From contig CAWDXO010000006.1 of NCBI GenBank assembly GCA_963806335.1, positions 186,001-250,000 of the forward strand: 64,000 nucleotides of DNA, written 5' to 3'. The translations under genes were made by a program, and so were the position numbers. The DNA is from Palsa-504 sp963806335. Its GTDB lineage: Bacteria > Actinomycetota > Actinomycetes > Streptosporangiales > Streptosporangiaceae. Positions within the stretch are counted from its first letter, which is position 1. The number at the start of each line of letters is the position of its first letter. This document shows, in pieces, positions 33,048-40,744 of this stretch. The notes below the pieces were generated by a model. That model worked only from the letters and a program-made list of their open reading frames with translations. It did not search any database and was not told where the DNA came from.

Positions 33048-34508
33048 TCACAGGTCGGGTTCGGCGGTGAGCCGTCCGGTGGCGACGGCGTCGACGAGTG
33101 CTTGGTGGTCGCGTTCGTTCTGGTCGGCGTACGCGCTGGCGAACTGGGTGATGGCCTGGTCGAAGGCGTCGGAGCTGCCGAGGTAGGCGGCGATGGCGAT
33201 CTGGTCGCCGGACCGCGCGTGGGCCCGGGCCAGCGTCCACCCGCAGGCCTGCCCGTAGATCCGCATGCCGTTCGGTACCAGCGCCTCGATGGCGATGGAG
33301 TATTTCCAGTCCCGCAGCTGGCGGACGTAGAAGTCGCGCTGCTGGCCGTCGAGCCCGGCCTCGGCCCGCTGCCAGCCCAGGAAGATATCGCTGGATGCCT
33401 GCATCAGCCGCTGCCCGGCTACCACCCGCTGGCCCATGTTGGTGTACTTGCTGGCCCCCACAAACCGGCTCAGCACCGACGCCTCAGCCTCCTTCACCTG
33501 CAAGAACAGCGGATCAGACTCATCGCGGCCGAGCATCAGCACGATCCAGCAGCGGGTCCCGACGCTGCCCACCCCGACGACCTTGCGGGCCATGTCCGCG
33601 TACTCGTACTGCTCCAGCAGGTACCGCCGGTCGGTTTCCAGCGTCCGCCGGTACTTGCCGATCAGGTCCTGGATCTGCGCCTCGAAGGTCTCCTGGTCCA
33701 TCTTCTCGGGCAGCAGGTCGGTGACCGGGACGATCAGCGGCGGGTCGGCGATGATCCGCGGCCGGCCATCGACCAGGTGGGTCAGCTTGGCCACTTCCTG
33801 CATGCTGTCCCGGGTCCGCGCCTTGGCCATGCCCTTGTCCACCATCTTGCGCTGCCGCGCTTTCATCTGCGAGTCGAACTGCGCCCGCAGCTGGTCCAGA
33901 TCCGCATGCGCGTACCAGACCTCCAGGTTGGTCATCTTGGCGAAGTCCCGCATCGCCTGCCGGTAGCTCGCGACGGCGGCCGTGACGATCTCGCGGCGGT
34001 CCTTGCCGCCGAACCCGTTGCCGCGGGCCGCGACCTCCATGCTGGCGGCCAGCCGCTTGACATCCCACTCCCACGGGCCGGGCGTCGTCTCATCGAAATC
34101 GTTGACGTCGAAGACCAGCCGCCGCTCCGCGGAGCCGAAGATGCCGAAGTTCGACAGGTGCGCATCCCCGCAGGCCTGCACCGCCAGCCCCGACACCGGC
34201 GTGGTGGCCAGGTCCGCGGCCATCGGCAGCGCCGCACCGCGGTAGAAGGTGAACGGCGACACCATCATCCGGCCCCGCCGGATCGGCACCAGCTCGCTCA
34301 CCCGCGACTTCGCCTGCTCCTCCAGCAGCCCGATCGGGTCCGGCCGCCCCGGCCCCGGGTCGAACACCGCATGGCTCTCCCGCGGCACCGCCACCCGCGC
34401 CGCCTTACCCCGCTCCGCCCGCTCCGCCGGAGTCAGCCGGTCCAGCCCCGACTCCAGCTGATACCGGTGGGTCATCTGGGGCGCAGCCCCCGCCGTCCGC
34501 ACACTCAT
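33048..34508 (-). CDS. DUF2252 family protein
   Basis: A 486-residue protein of the DUF2252 family: RVSELVPIRRGRMMVSPFTF, FYRGAALPMAADL, QACGDAHLSNFG, VFDVNDFDET, PWEWDVKRLAAS, and VVGVGSVGTRCWI. The fold is related to aminoglycoside phosphotransferase-like kinases; GDAHLSNFG and DVNDFDE take the place of the catalytic and metal sites. Biological role unknown. AGGAG precedes tandem ATGs at 34511 and 34508. Confidence 0.85.
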   Translation of the reverse strand: MSVRTAGAAPQMTHRYQLESGLDRLTPAERAERGKAARVAVPRESHAVFDPGPGRPDPIGLLEEQAKSRVSELVPIRRGRMMVSPFTFYRGAALPMAADLATTPVSGLAVQACGDAHLSNFGIFGSAERRLVFDVNDFDETTPGPWEWDVKRLAASMEVAARGNGFGGKDRREIVTAAVASYRQAMRDFAKMTNLEVWYAHADLDQLRAQFDSQMKARQRKMVDKGMAKARTRDSMQEVAKLTHLVDGRPRIIADPPLIVPVTDLLPEKMDQETFEAQIQDLIGKYRRTLETDRRYLLEQYEYADMARKVVGVGSVGTRCWIVLMLGRDESDPLFLQVKEAEASVLSRFVGASKYTNMGQRVVAGQRLMQASSDIFLGWQRAEAGLDGQQRDFYVRQLRDWKYSIAIEALVPNGMRIYGQACGWTLARAHARSGDQIAIAAYLGSSDAFDQAITQFASAYADQNERDHQALVDAVATGRLTAEPDL

Positions 34509-34619
34509 CATCGGCTCCTCTCCATCCACGTCGAACCCGGTCGCCGTACATCGCACGTATGGTCGCTGTTCATCGCACGGTCACACTCAGGCAGGTGGCC
34601 TGTCATCACCTACCACCCG

Positions 34620-34936
34620 ATTTCACCCAGGTGGGAACGACGGCAGAGGCGGCATTCCAGGCGCCGCGACGCTAATGCGATCTCCCATCACTACGACGTG
34701 TCCAACCGGGGTTCTATGAGTGGGTGCTCGGGCCGTCGATGGCGTATACCTGCGCGGTCTACCCGCACCAGGACGCGACGCTGGAACAGGCGCAGGCGTA
34801 CAACTTCGATCTGGTCACCCGCAAGCTCGGACTGAGTGAGGGGATGCGACTGCTGGACGTCGGCTGCGGCTGCGGCTGGGGCGGCATGGTGATGCACGCT
34901 GCGCGGGAGTACGGCGCCCGGGCGTTATCAGCCCAT
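34620..34936 (+). pseudogene. Truncated cyclopropane-fatty-acid synthase gene
   Basis: One frame gives RHSRRRDANAISHHYDVSNR, another continues FYEWVLGPSMAYTCAVYPHQ, then LEQAQAYNFDLVTRKLGL, and the SAM loop LLDVGCGCGWGG. These belong to a single CFA synthase, split by a one- or two-base indel at about 34705-34710 and cut off after the SAM loop by the end of the converging oxidase gene. The N-terminal and C-terminal parts are absent. Confidence 0.78.
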
Positions 34937-36229
34937 CACATTGTTCGCGCTCTCCGCATGGGGCTGGCGAAGGCGTGAGTAGTGCCCGAGGTTTATTTCG
35001 TTCTTGGTAAAGTGTCCGCTAAACAGAACCGGATCCGAGTCGTGATCGTGTCCACTTTCGCAAGCGTGTATCAGGGCCGTCATAAAGCGGCCGGCCACAG
35101 GAGCGTTTTTGAACTGGTTGCCGCTCGTGCCAATGGCCACATAAAACCCAGTCAATGAGGTACGGTCGTAGACCGGGATCCAATCGTCGGCGACGTCATA
35201 TAGTGCAGCGAAACCAACGGGACGGGGCGGGATGCCCAGCGACGGGATTCTTCGGGCCAGGCGGAGTACCTGCGAATCCCACGCCTGCGCGGTGGGCTCG
35301 GCCTCGAAAACATCCGGGTCATCTATCCAGTGGAGGGCATCGCATGCTGGCTCCGCGCTTCCGACGATAAGCTGCCCGCCGAAGTGAGATCTGAAGTATG
35401 TGCCCAAGTCTCCGTCCGTGACAGCGGGACCCAGCTCGCCTCGCGCATAGCCAGCCGGTGCAGGCACGGAATGGACCTCCTGCCGAAGTGGGCGGGTTCG
35501 GATTCGGAATTCTCCGGTGACGCCCGCAAGAGCATTAACCTGACCGGAGTACGGACCCGCCGCATTGACCACGACGGGGGATTGAATCACGCTTCCTGAG
35601 CGCAGCTTTATGCCCTGGACCCGCCCATTCTTCTGGCGGATCGCCACCACCTGTTCGCGGAGCTGAACTTCGGTCCCCCTCCGCTTCGCCGCGGCCATGA
35701 GATTCCTCGCCGCCAGCTGCGGGTCGTCAATAAACCCGCCGTCGGGCGTGTAGTAGGCACCGAGTTCGCCGTCGGCATCCGCCCAGAATGCGGCGTCCGT
35801 GACTGACTTGGGCGGACCGTACCGTCCGGGATCCAGCCCTGGCACTCGCTGCCGGATGGTCTCAGCGTCCCAGCTCTGGTACGGGACACCGACGCGGTCA
35901 AAGAGAGGCAGCACCCGCTCACGCTGGGTACTACCATCAAGGATCAGGCAACCTGCCTTGATAAACCTTGCCAGGGATTCCTCAGGACGACTGCCCAGAT
36001 ATTCGGGCCAGCTCTCCCAGCTGAACTTGGATTCCCAGGAAGCGGCCACGCCCTCGAAGGTCGAGTAGTGAAAGCGGACGATGCTTGAGGACGAGCTGGT
36101 AGAGCCCGAACCGACACCGCCCAGCCGGTCGATAGCCACCACCCGCAGTCCGGTCTGTGCGAGCTCGTAGGCGACAGCGGCACCGATGACGCCGGTTCCG
36201 ATCACGACTGCGTCGGCTGTTTGTGTCAC
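34928..36229 (-). CDS. FAD-dependent amine oxidase-type oxidoreductase (DAO family)
   Basis: A 433-residue flavoprotein with the Rossmann start VVIGTGVIGAAVAYELAQTG, AIDRLGGVGSGSTSSSSSIV, VVNAAGPYSG and the C-terminal GFYVAIGTSGNQFKNAPVAG. The pattern fits sarcosine oxidase/D-amino-acid dehydrogenase-like enzymes that oxidise secondary amines or amino acids. Its 3' end truncates the CFA synthase remnant. Divergent from the SDR gene at 36363. Confidence 0.87.
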   Translation of the reverse strand: MTQTADAVVIGTGVIGAAVAYELAQTGLRVVAIDRLGGVGSGSTSSSSSIVRFHYSTFEGVAASWESKFSWESWPEYLGSRPEESLARFIKAGCLILDGSTQRERVLPLFDRVGVPYQSWDAETIRQRVPGLDPGRYGPPKSVTDAAFWADADGELGAYYTPDGGFIDDPQLAARNLMAAAKRRGTEVQLREQVVAIRQKNGRVQGIKLRSGSVIQSPVVVNAAGPYSGQVNALAGVTGEFRIRTRPLRQEVHSVPAPAGYARGELGPAVTDGDLGTYFRSHFGGQLIVGSAEPACDALHWIDDPDVFEAEPTAQAWDSQVLRLARRIPSLGIPPRPVGFAALYDVADDWIPVYDRTSLTGFYVAIGTSGNQFKNAPVAGRFMTALIHACESGHDHDSDPVLFSGHFTKNEINLGHYSRLRQPHAESANNVMG

Positions 36230-36362
36230 TCAATAGTCCTCTCGGACCAGGTCGACGGTCCCGGTGGGGCCTGCCGGCGGATCAGGGCGATCAGTCTGCA
36301 CGCGCTACCCTAACTAACGATCCAAGCCGGCCCTACCTCCCACCTCGGATGGCAGCTGACCC

Positions 36363-37139
36363 GTGGACATCGCCGACTTCAGCCTTGACCTGTTCTCTCT
36401 CGCCGGGCGTAACGCCCTGGTCACCGGCGGCAACACTGGCCTGGGCCGGGCCTTCTCGGTGGCCTTGGCCAAGGCCGGCGCCGACGTATTCGCGGTCGGC
36501 CTGGCTGAGGACGACGGGACCACCCGGGCTCTGATCGAGGCCGCCGGGCGCCGGATGGAGTTCGTGGTGGCCGACATCACCCAGCCGGGTGTCCCGGCAG
36601 CCGTCGTGCGGGGGTGCGTGGAGGCGCTGGGCTCGGTCGACATCCTGGTCAACTCCGCCGGCATCGCGCTGCTGGCTGACGTGGCGGAGTTCGGCCGTGA
36701 CCTGTGGGACCCGATGGTGTCGGTCAACCTGACCGCCGCTTTCGAGTTCGCCCACGAGGCCAGCAGGTTCATGATCGGGCAGCGGTCCGGCAAGATCATC
36801 AATATCGCGTCGCTGTTCTCCTTCCGCGGCGGGCGGCGCTCACCTGCCTACGCCGCGGCCAAGGCCGGGATCGCGGGCTTCACCAAGGCCTACTGCGACG
36901 AGCTGGCGGCCTGTAACATCCAGGTCAATGCCATCGCGCCGGGATACTTCAAGACCGCCATCACCGAAGCGACCCGTGCCGATCCCGAGGCCGACCGCCG
37001 CATCGTCGAGCACATCCCCGCGGCCCGCTGGGGGGAGGCTGCCGACCTGATGGGGGCGGTGGTCTTCCTGGCCAGCCGGGCCTCGGATTATGTCAACGGC
37101 CACGTCCTGGTGGTCGACGGCGGCTACCTCGTCCGCTGA
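36363..37139 (+). CDS. Short-chain dehydrogenase/reductase
   Basis: A 258-residue classical SDR. Cofactor motif TGGNTGLGRA, NSAGIALLAD, catalytic Ser in NIASLFSF, and YAAAKAG with Tyr and Lys four apart; VNAIAPGYFKTAIT follows. It resembles 2-deoxy-D-gluconate 3-dehydrogenase-like SDRs. GTG start. The next gene follows after 31 bases, so it begins a three-gene operon with an FAD oxidase and an FGGY kinase. Confidence 0.87.
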   Translation: MDIADFSLDLFSLAGRNALVTGGNTGLGRAFSVALAKAGADVFAVGLAEDDGTTRALIEAAGRRMEFVVADITQPGVPAAVVRGCVEALGSVDILVNSAGIALLADVAEFGRDLWDPMVSVNLTAAFEFAHEASRFMIGQRSGKIINIASLFSFRGGRRSPAYAAAKAGIAGFTKAYCDELAACNIQVNAIAPGYFKTAITEATRADPEADRRIVEHIPAARWGEAADLMGAVVFLASRASDYVNGHVLVVDGGYLVR

Positions 37140-37170
37140 CACCACAGCTACCCGGAGAGCGACCTTCGCC

Positions 37171-38634
37171 ATGGCCCCATCCCGATCCCCGCTGACCCGC
37201 CAGTCGATCGTCGACGCGATGACCGGACTCCTCGGCCCGGCCGCCGTCGACACCCGCGACGAGCAGCTCAGGGAGGCCAGCGTCGACCGGTTCCGGAAAT
37301 ACACCGCCGTGCACGGCATCTATGACGGGCCGATCCCGGCCGCGATCGTCTACCCTTCTTCCACGGCGGAGGTGGCGGCGGTGCTGCGGTTCGCCGAGCA
37401 GAACCTCGTCAACATCGTGCCGCGGACCGGAGGGACCGCCACCGAAGGCGGCCTGGAGACGGTGATCGAGGACAGCCTCGTGGTGGACGGGTCGCGGATG
37501 AACGCGATCCGGTCCGTCGACCCGGTGGACATGATGGCCACCGTGCAGTGCGGCGTCGGCCTCCAGGACCTGGAGGACACCGTCCGGGCCCGGGGCCTGA
37601 CCACCGGGCACTCGCCCCAGTCCAAGCCGCTGGCCCAGTTGGGCGGCCTGGTCGCCACGCGCTCGATCGGCCAGTTCTCCACCCTCTACGGCGGCATCGA
37701 GGACCTGGTCGTGGGCCTGGAGGCGGTCTTCCCCGGCGGGCAGGTGGCCCGGATCAAGAACGTACCGCGGCGGGCCGCGGGCCCGGACATCCGCCACATC
37801 GTCATCGGCAGCGAGGGCGCGCTGTGCTTCATTACCGAGGTGACGGTGAAGCTGTTCCGCTACCAGCCGGAGAACAACCGGTACTTCGGGTTCCTGGTGG
37901 AGGAGTTCGCCGATGGCATCGCCGCGGTCCATGAGCTGATCACCGCGGGCTACCGGCCGTCGGTGTGCCGGGTCTACTCACCCGAGGACGCCCGCCAGCA
38001 CTTCGCCGGCTTCTACCAGGGCCGCAGCGTCGTCGTGCTGGTGGCCGAGGGCCCCGAGCCCATCGCCGCGGCCACCGCGGCGGCGATCGGGGACCTGTTC
38101 GCCGGCCGCGGCCACGAGCGTGTGGACGAGGACTTGATCCGGCGGTGGTTCGAGAACCTCAACTGGGGCCAGGACAAGATCGACGCCGAGAAGGCCGATA
38201 TGCTCGCCCACGCCCGCCTCGGCTACACCACCGAGGTCTCCGTCGACTGGTCGCGGGCTGCGGGCCTGTTCGTCGCCGTCATGAGCCGGATCCGCGGCGA
38301 GTTCCCGCGGGCCGGTGACCTGAGGATGCTCGGCGCCCATTCCTCGCACAGCTACCAGACCGGGACCAACCTGTATTTCGTCTACGACTACGAGATCAGG
38401 TGCAGCCCGCGCGAGGAGATCGAGGTCTACCACAAGCCGCTGAACGCGATCATCGTCGAAGAAGCCCTGCGGGCGGGCGGGTCGATGGTCCACCACCACG
38501 GGATCGGCAAGTACCGCACCCGGTGGGTGGCCGACGAGCACGGCAGCGCCTACTGGCTGCTGACGACCCTGAAGCAGGCGTTCGACCCCCAGGGTGTGAT
38601 GAACGCGGGCACGATCTTCCCGCTCCAGTCATGA
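37171..38634 (+). CDS. FAD-binding oxidase related to alkyl-DHAP synthase
   Basis: A 487-residue protein with a PCMH/FAD_binding_4 domain (IVPRTGGTATEGG, GQFSTLYGGIEDLVVGLEAV) and an FAD-oxidase C domain; the end VHHHGIGKYR carries the His cluster seen in alkyldihydroxyacetonephosphate synthases. ATG at 37171 after GGAG. Its stop overlaps the kinase start (ATGA). Since it is grouped with an SDR and a sugar kinase, oxidation of a polyol or sugar phosphate, or an ether-lipid step, are both possible. Confidence 0.84.
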   Translation: MAPSRSPLTRQSIVDAMTGLLGPAAVDTRDEQLREASVDRFRKYTAVHGIYDGPIPAAIVYPSSTAEVAAVLRFAEQNLVNIVPRTGGTATEGGLETVIEDSLVVDGSRMNAIRSVDPVDMMATVQCGVGLQDLEDTVRARGLTTGHSPQSKPLAQLGGLVATRSIGQFSTLYGGIEDLVVGLEAVFPGGQVARIKNVPRRAAGPDIRHIVIGSEGALCFITEVTVKLFRYQPENNRYFGFLVEEFADGIAAVHELITAGYRPSVCRVYSPEDARQHFAGFYQGRSVVVLVAEGPEPIAAATAAAIGDLFAGRGHERVDEDLIRRWFENLNWGQDKIDAEKADMLAHARLGYTTEVSVDWSRAAGLFVAVMSRIRGEFPRAGDLRMLGAHSSHSYQTGTNLYFVYDYEIRCSPREEIEVYHKPLNAIIVEEALRAGGSMVHHHGIGKYRTRWVADEHGSAYWLLTTLKQAFDPQGVMNAGTIFPLQS

Positions 38635-40087
38635 AGCCGTATCTGCTGGCCATCGACAACGGCTCGCAGAGCACCAAGGTGACGATCTTCGACGTCCGCG
38701 GCCGGGCCCTGGCCGCGGCCAGCAGGCGGCTTGAGCCGTATGACATCTCGGTGCCGGGGCATGTCGTCCACCCCGATGACGACATCTGGGAGTCCATCGC
38801 CGGCGCCTGCCGTGACGTCATGGCCGCCTTCCCCGGCGACCCCGCCGGCATCGCCGCGGTGGGCCTGTGCACTATCCGCTTCTGCCGGGCCCTGCTCAGG
38901 GCCGACGGCAGCCTGGCCGAACCGGTACTGAGCTGGATGGACGAGCGGGTCGCCCGGCCGTATGCGGCGGACAACCCCCAATCCCGCTACGTCACCACCT
39001 CCTCGGGTTACATCACCCACCGCTTGACCGGTAAGTTCACCGACACCGCGGCCAACTACGAGGGCATGTGGCCCATCGACCATGACACAGCGGCCTGGCC
39101 GGACGATCCTCACCGCTACGCCGCCGCCGGCATGCCGCGCGACATGCTCTTCGACCTGGTCCCTCCGGGCGGCCGGCTCGGCCAGGTGACCCCTGAGGCG
39201 GCCAGGGCCACCGGCATCCCGGCTGGCCTGCCGGTGTACGCCACGGCCAACGACAAGGCCGTCGAGGCGCTGGGCAGCGGCCTGGACGACGACGGCACCG
39301 TGCTGCTGTCACTGGGCACCTACATCGCGGCCATGACCATCGGCTCGTCCTCATCCAGCGCGGACGGCAGCTACTGGGCCAACTTCGCGGCCCGGCCGGG
39401 GACCTACCTGTACGAGAGCACCGGGATCCGCCGCGGCATGTGGACGATCAGCTGGTACCGGACGCTGCTGGAGGGGCCGGACGGCGGCGAGCCGGCCGCC
39501 GGGACGGCGCGCCTGGAGACGGCGCAACTGGAGGATGGCCTCAACGCGGCGGCCAGCGGGCTGGCGCCGGGCAGCAACGGGCTGCTGACCATCCCGGACT
39601 GGCTGGCACCCGGGCAGGCGCCCTGGCGCCGCGGCGCGCTGCTGGGCTTCGACGGCAGCCAGGGGCGCGCCCACATCTACCGCTCCATCCTCGAGGGCAT
39701 CGCCCTGACCATGGCCAACAACACCGCGGCCATGGAACACGCGCTGGGCCGCGGCTCTCGCCCGTGCTGGTGTCCGGGGGCGGGTCCCGTTCCGACCTGA
39801 TGATGCAGATCGTGGCCGACGTCTACGGCCGCCCCGCTCGCCGCGCCACCGTCAACGACGCCGCCGGTCTCGGCGCGGCCATCTGCGCCGCCGTCGGTCA
39901 CGGCATCTACCCCGGCTGGGACCAGGCCACCGCCGCGATGGTCAGCCCCGGCCAGCAGTTCACCCCGGACCCCCGGGCCGCCCGCGCCTACCAGCAGATC
40001 AACCAGGTCTACGCCACCTTGACCAGTCACACCGACCCGCTGTTCCGCTCGATGGCCGACGGCCTGGCCGGCCTGGACCGCACGTGA
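38631..40087 (+). pseudogene. FGGY-family carbohydrate kinase with one-base frameshift
   Basis: The first frame (38631 to about 39755) has LLAIDNGSQSTKVTIFD, LSWMDERVARPY, TANDKAVEALGSG and GALLGFDGSQGR; the second frame, to 40087, has SPVLVSGGGSRSDLMMQIVA and NDAAGLGAAICAAVG. Together they are one xylulokinase/glycerol-kinase-like enzyme of about 485 residues. At GCGGCTCTCG (39751-39760) a missing C explains the break. The start is coupled by ATGA to the upstream oxidase. Functional only if the indel is a sequencing error. Confidence 0.82.
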
Positions 40088-40153
40088 CCGTGCCCGTGGT
40101 GCTTGCGCCAGCGCCGGCTGGCTCCGTCAGGAGACCGGTCAGCTTCGAGGCCC

Positions 40154-40744
40154 TCACGGGGCCGTCTGCCTCAGGTCATCGAGGCGGCTGAGGGCGCATT
40201 CAAGTGCGTCGGTGAGCCGCTTGCGGTGACCGGTGGCCAGCAGGTCAAGCACCAGGCCGGTGAACGTCGCCTTTACCAGCGACGCCTCGCGTTCGGCGTC
40301 CTCGGGCCTGATGCCGTCAGCGATCAGGCCGTCGGCGATGTTGTCGCGCCAAAACGAGATCTGCTCCGCACGCACGTCACCGGGCAGGCCGCTGACCGTG
40401 GCGTCCAGCGTGGCGGCTTCGAGCCCCAGTCGCACCAGCGCCAAGTGCTCCGGGCTGCGGTTGATCCACCGCCACCAGCGCCGCTGCAGCTCCGCCGTGG
40501 AGAGGTGAGGTACCTGCCGCCGCCACCGCCCTTCGACTCCTCGCTGAATCTCAGCGGCCCGCCGCAATGCCGAGACCACCAGCTCGTCCTTGCTGCCGAA
40601 GTGATGCACCAGCGCGTTGACCGACACACCCAGCGCGCGGGCAACTGGCCGCAGTGACACTCCGGCGACGCCGTGCCGGCCGAGGTATCGGACCACCTCG
40701 TCCAGCAGCTCGGCCCGTCGTTCGAGGTCGCGATGGCGTCCCAT
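40154..40744 (-). CDS. TetR-family regulator
   Basis: A 196-residue regulator with an N-terminal HTH (GVAGVSLRPVARALGVSVNALVHHFGSKDELV) and a helical ligand domain. Its start shares one base with the stop of the dehydrogenase gene upstream on the same strand, so it is co-transcribed and probably controls that gene and the divergent methyltransferase. Confidence 0.9.
   Translation of the reverse strand: MGRHRDLERRAELLDEVVRYLGRHGVAGVSLRPVARALGVSVNALVHHFGSKDELVVSALRRAAEIQRGVEGRWRRQVPHLSTAELQRRWWRWINRSPEHLALVRLGLEAATLDATVSGLPGDVRAEQISFWRDNIADGLIADGIRPEDAEREASLVKATFTGLVLDLLATGHRKRLTDALECALSRLDDLRQTAP

Noticed and set aside
32937..34835. Plus-strand frame of over 600 codons opposite DUF2252
   Set aside because: A shadow of DUF2252; only its last part overlaps a real remnant, the CFA synthase fragment.
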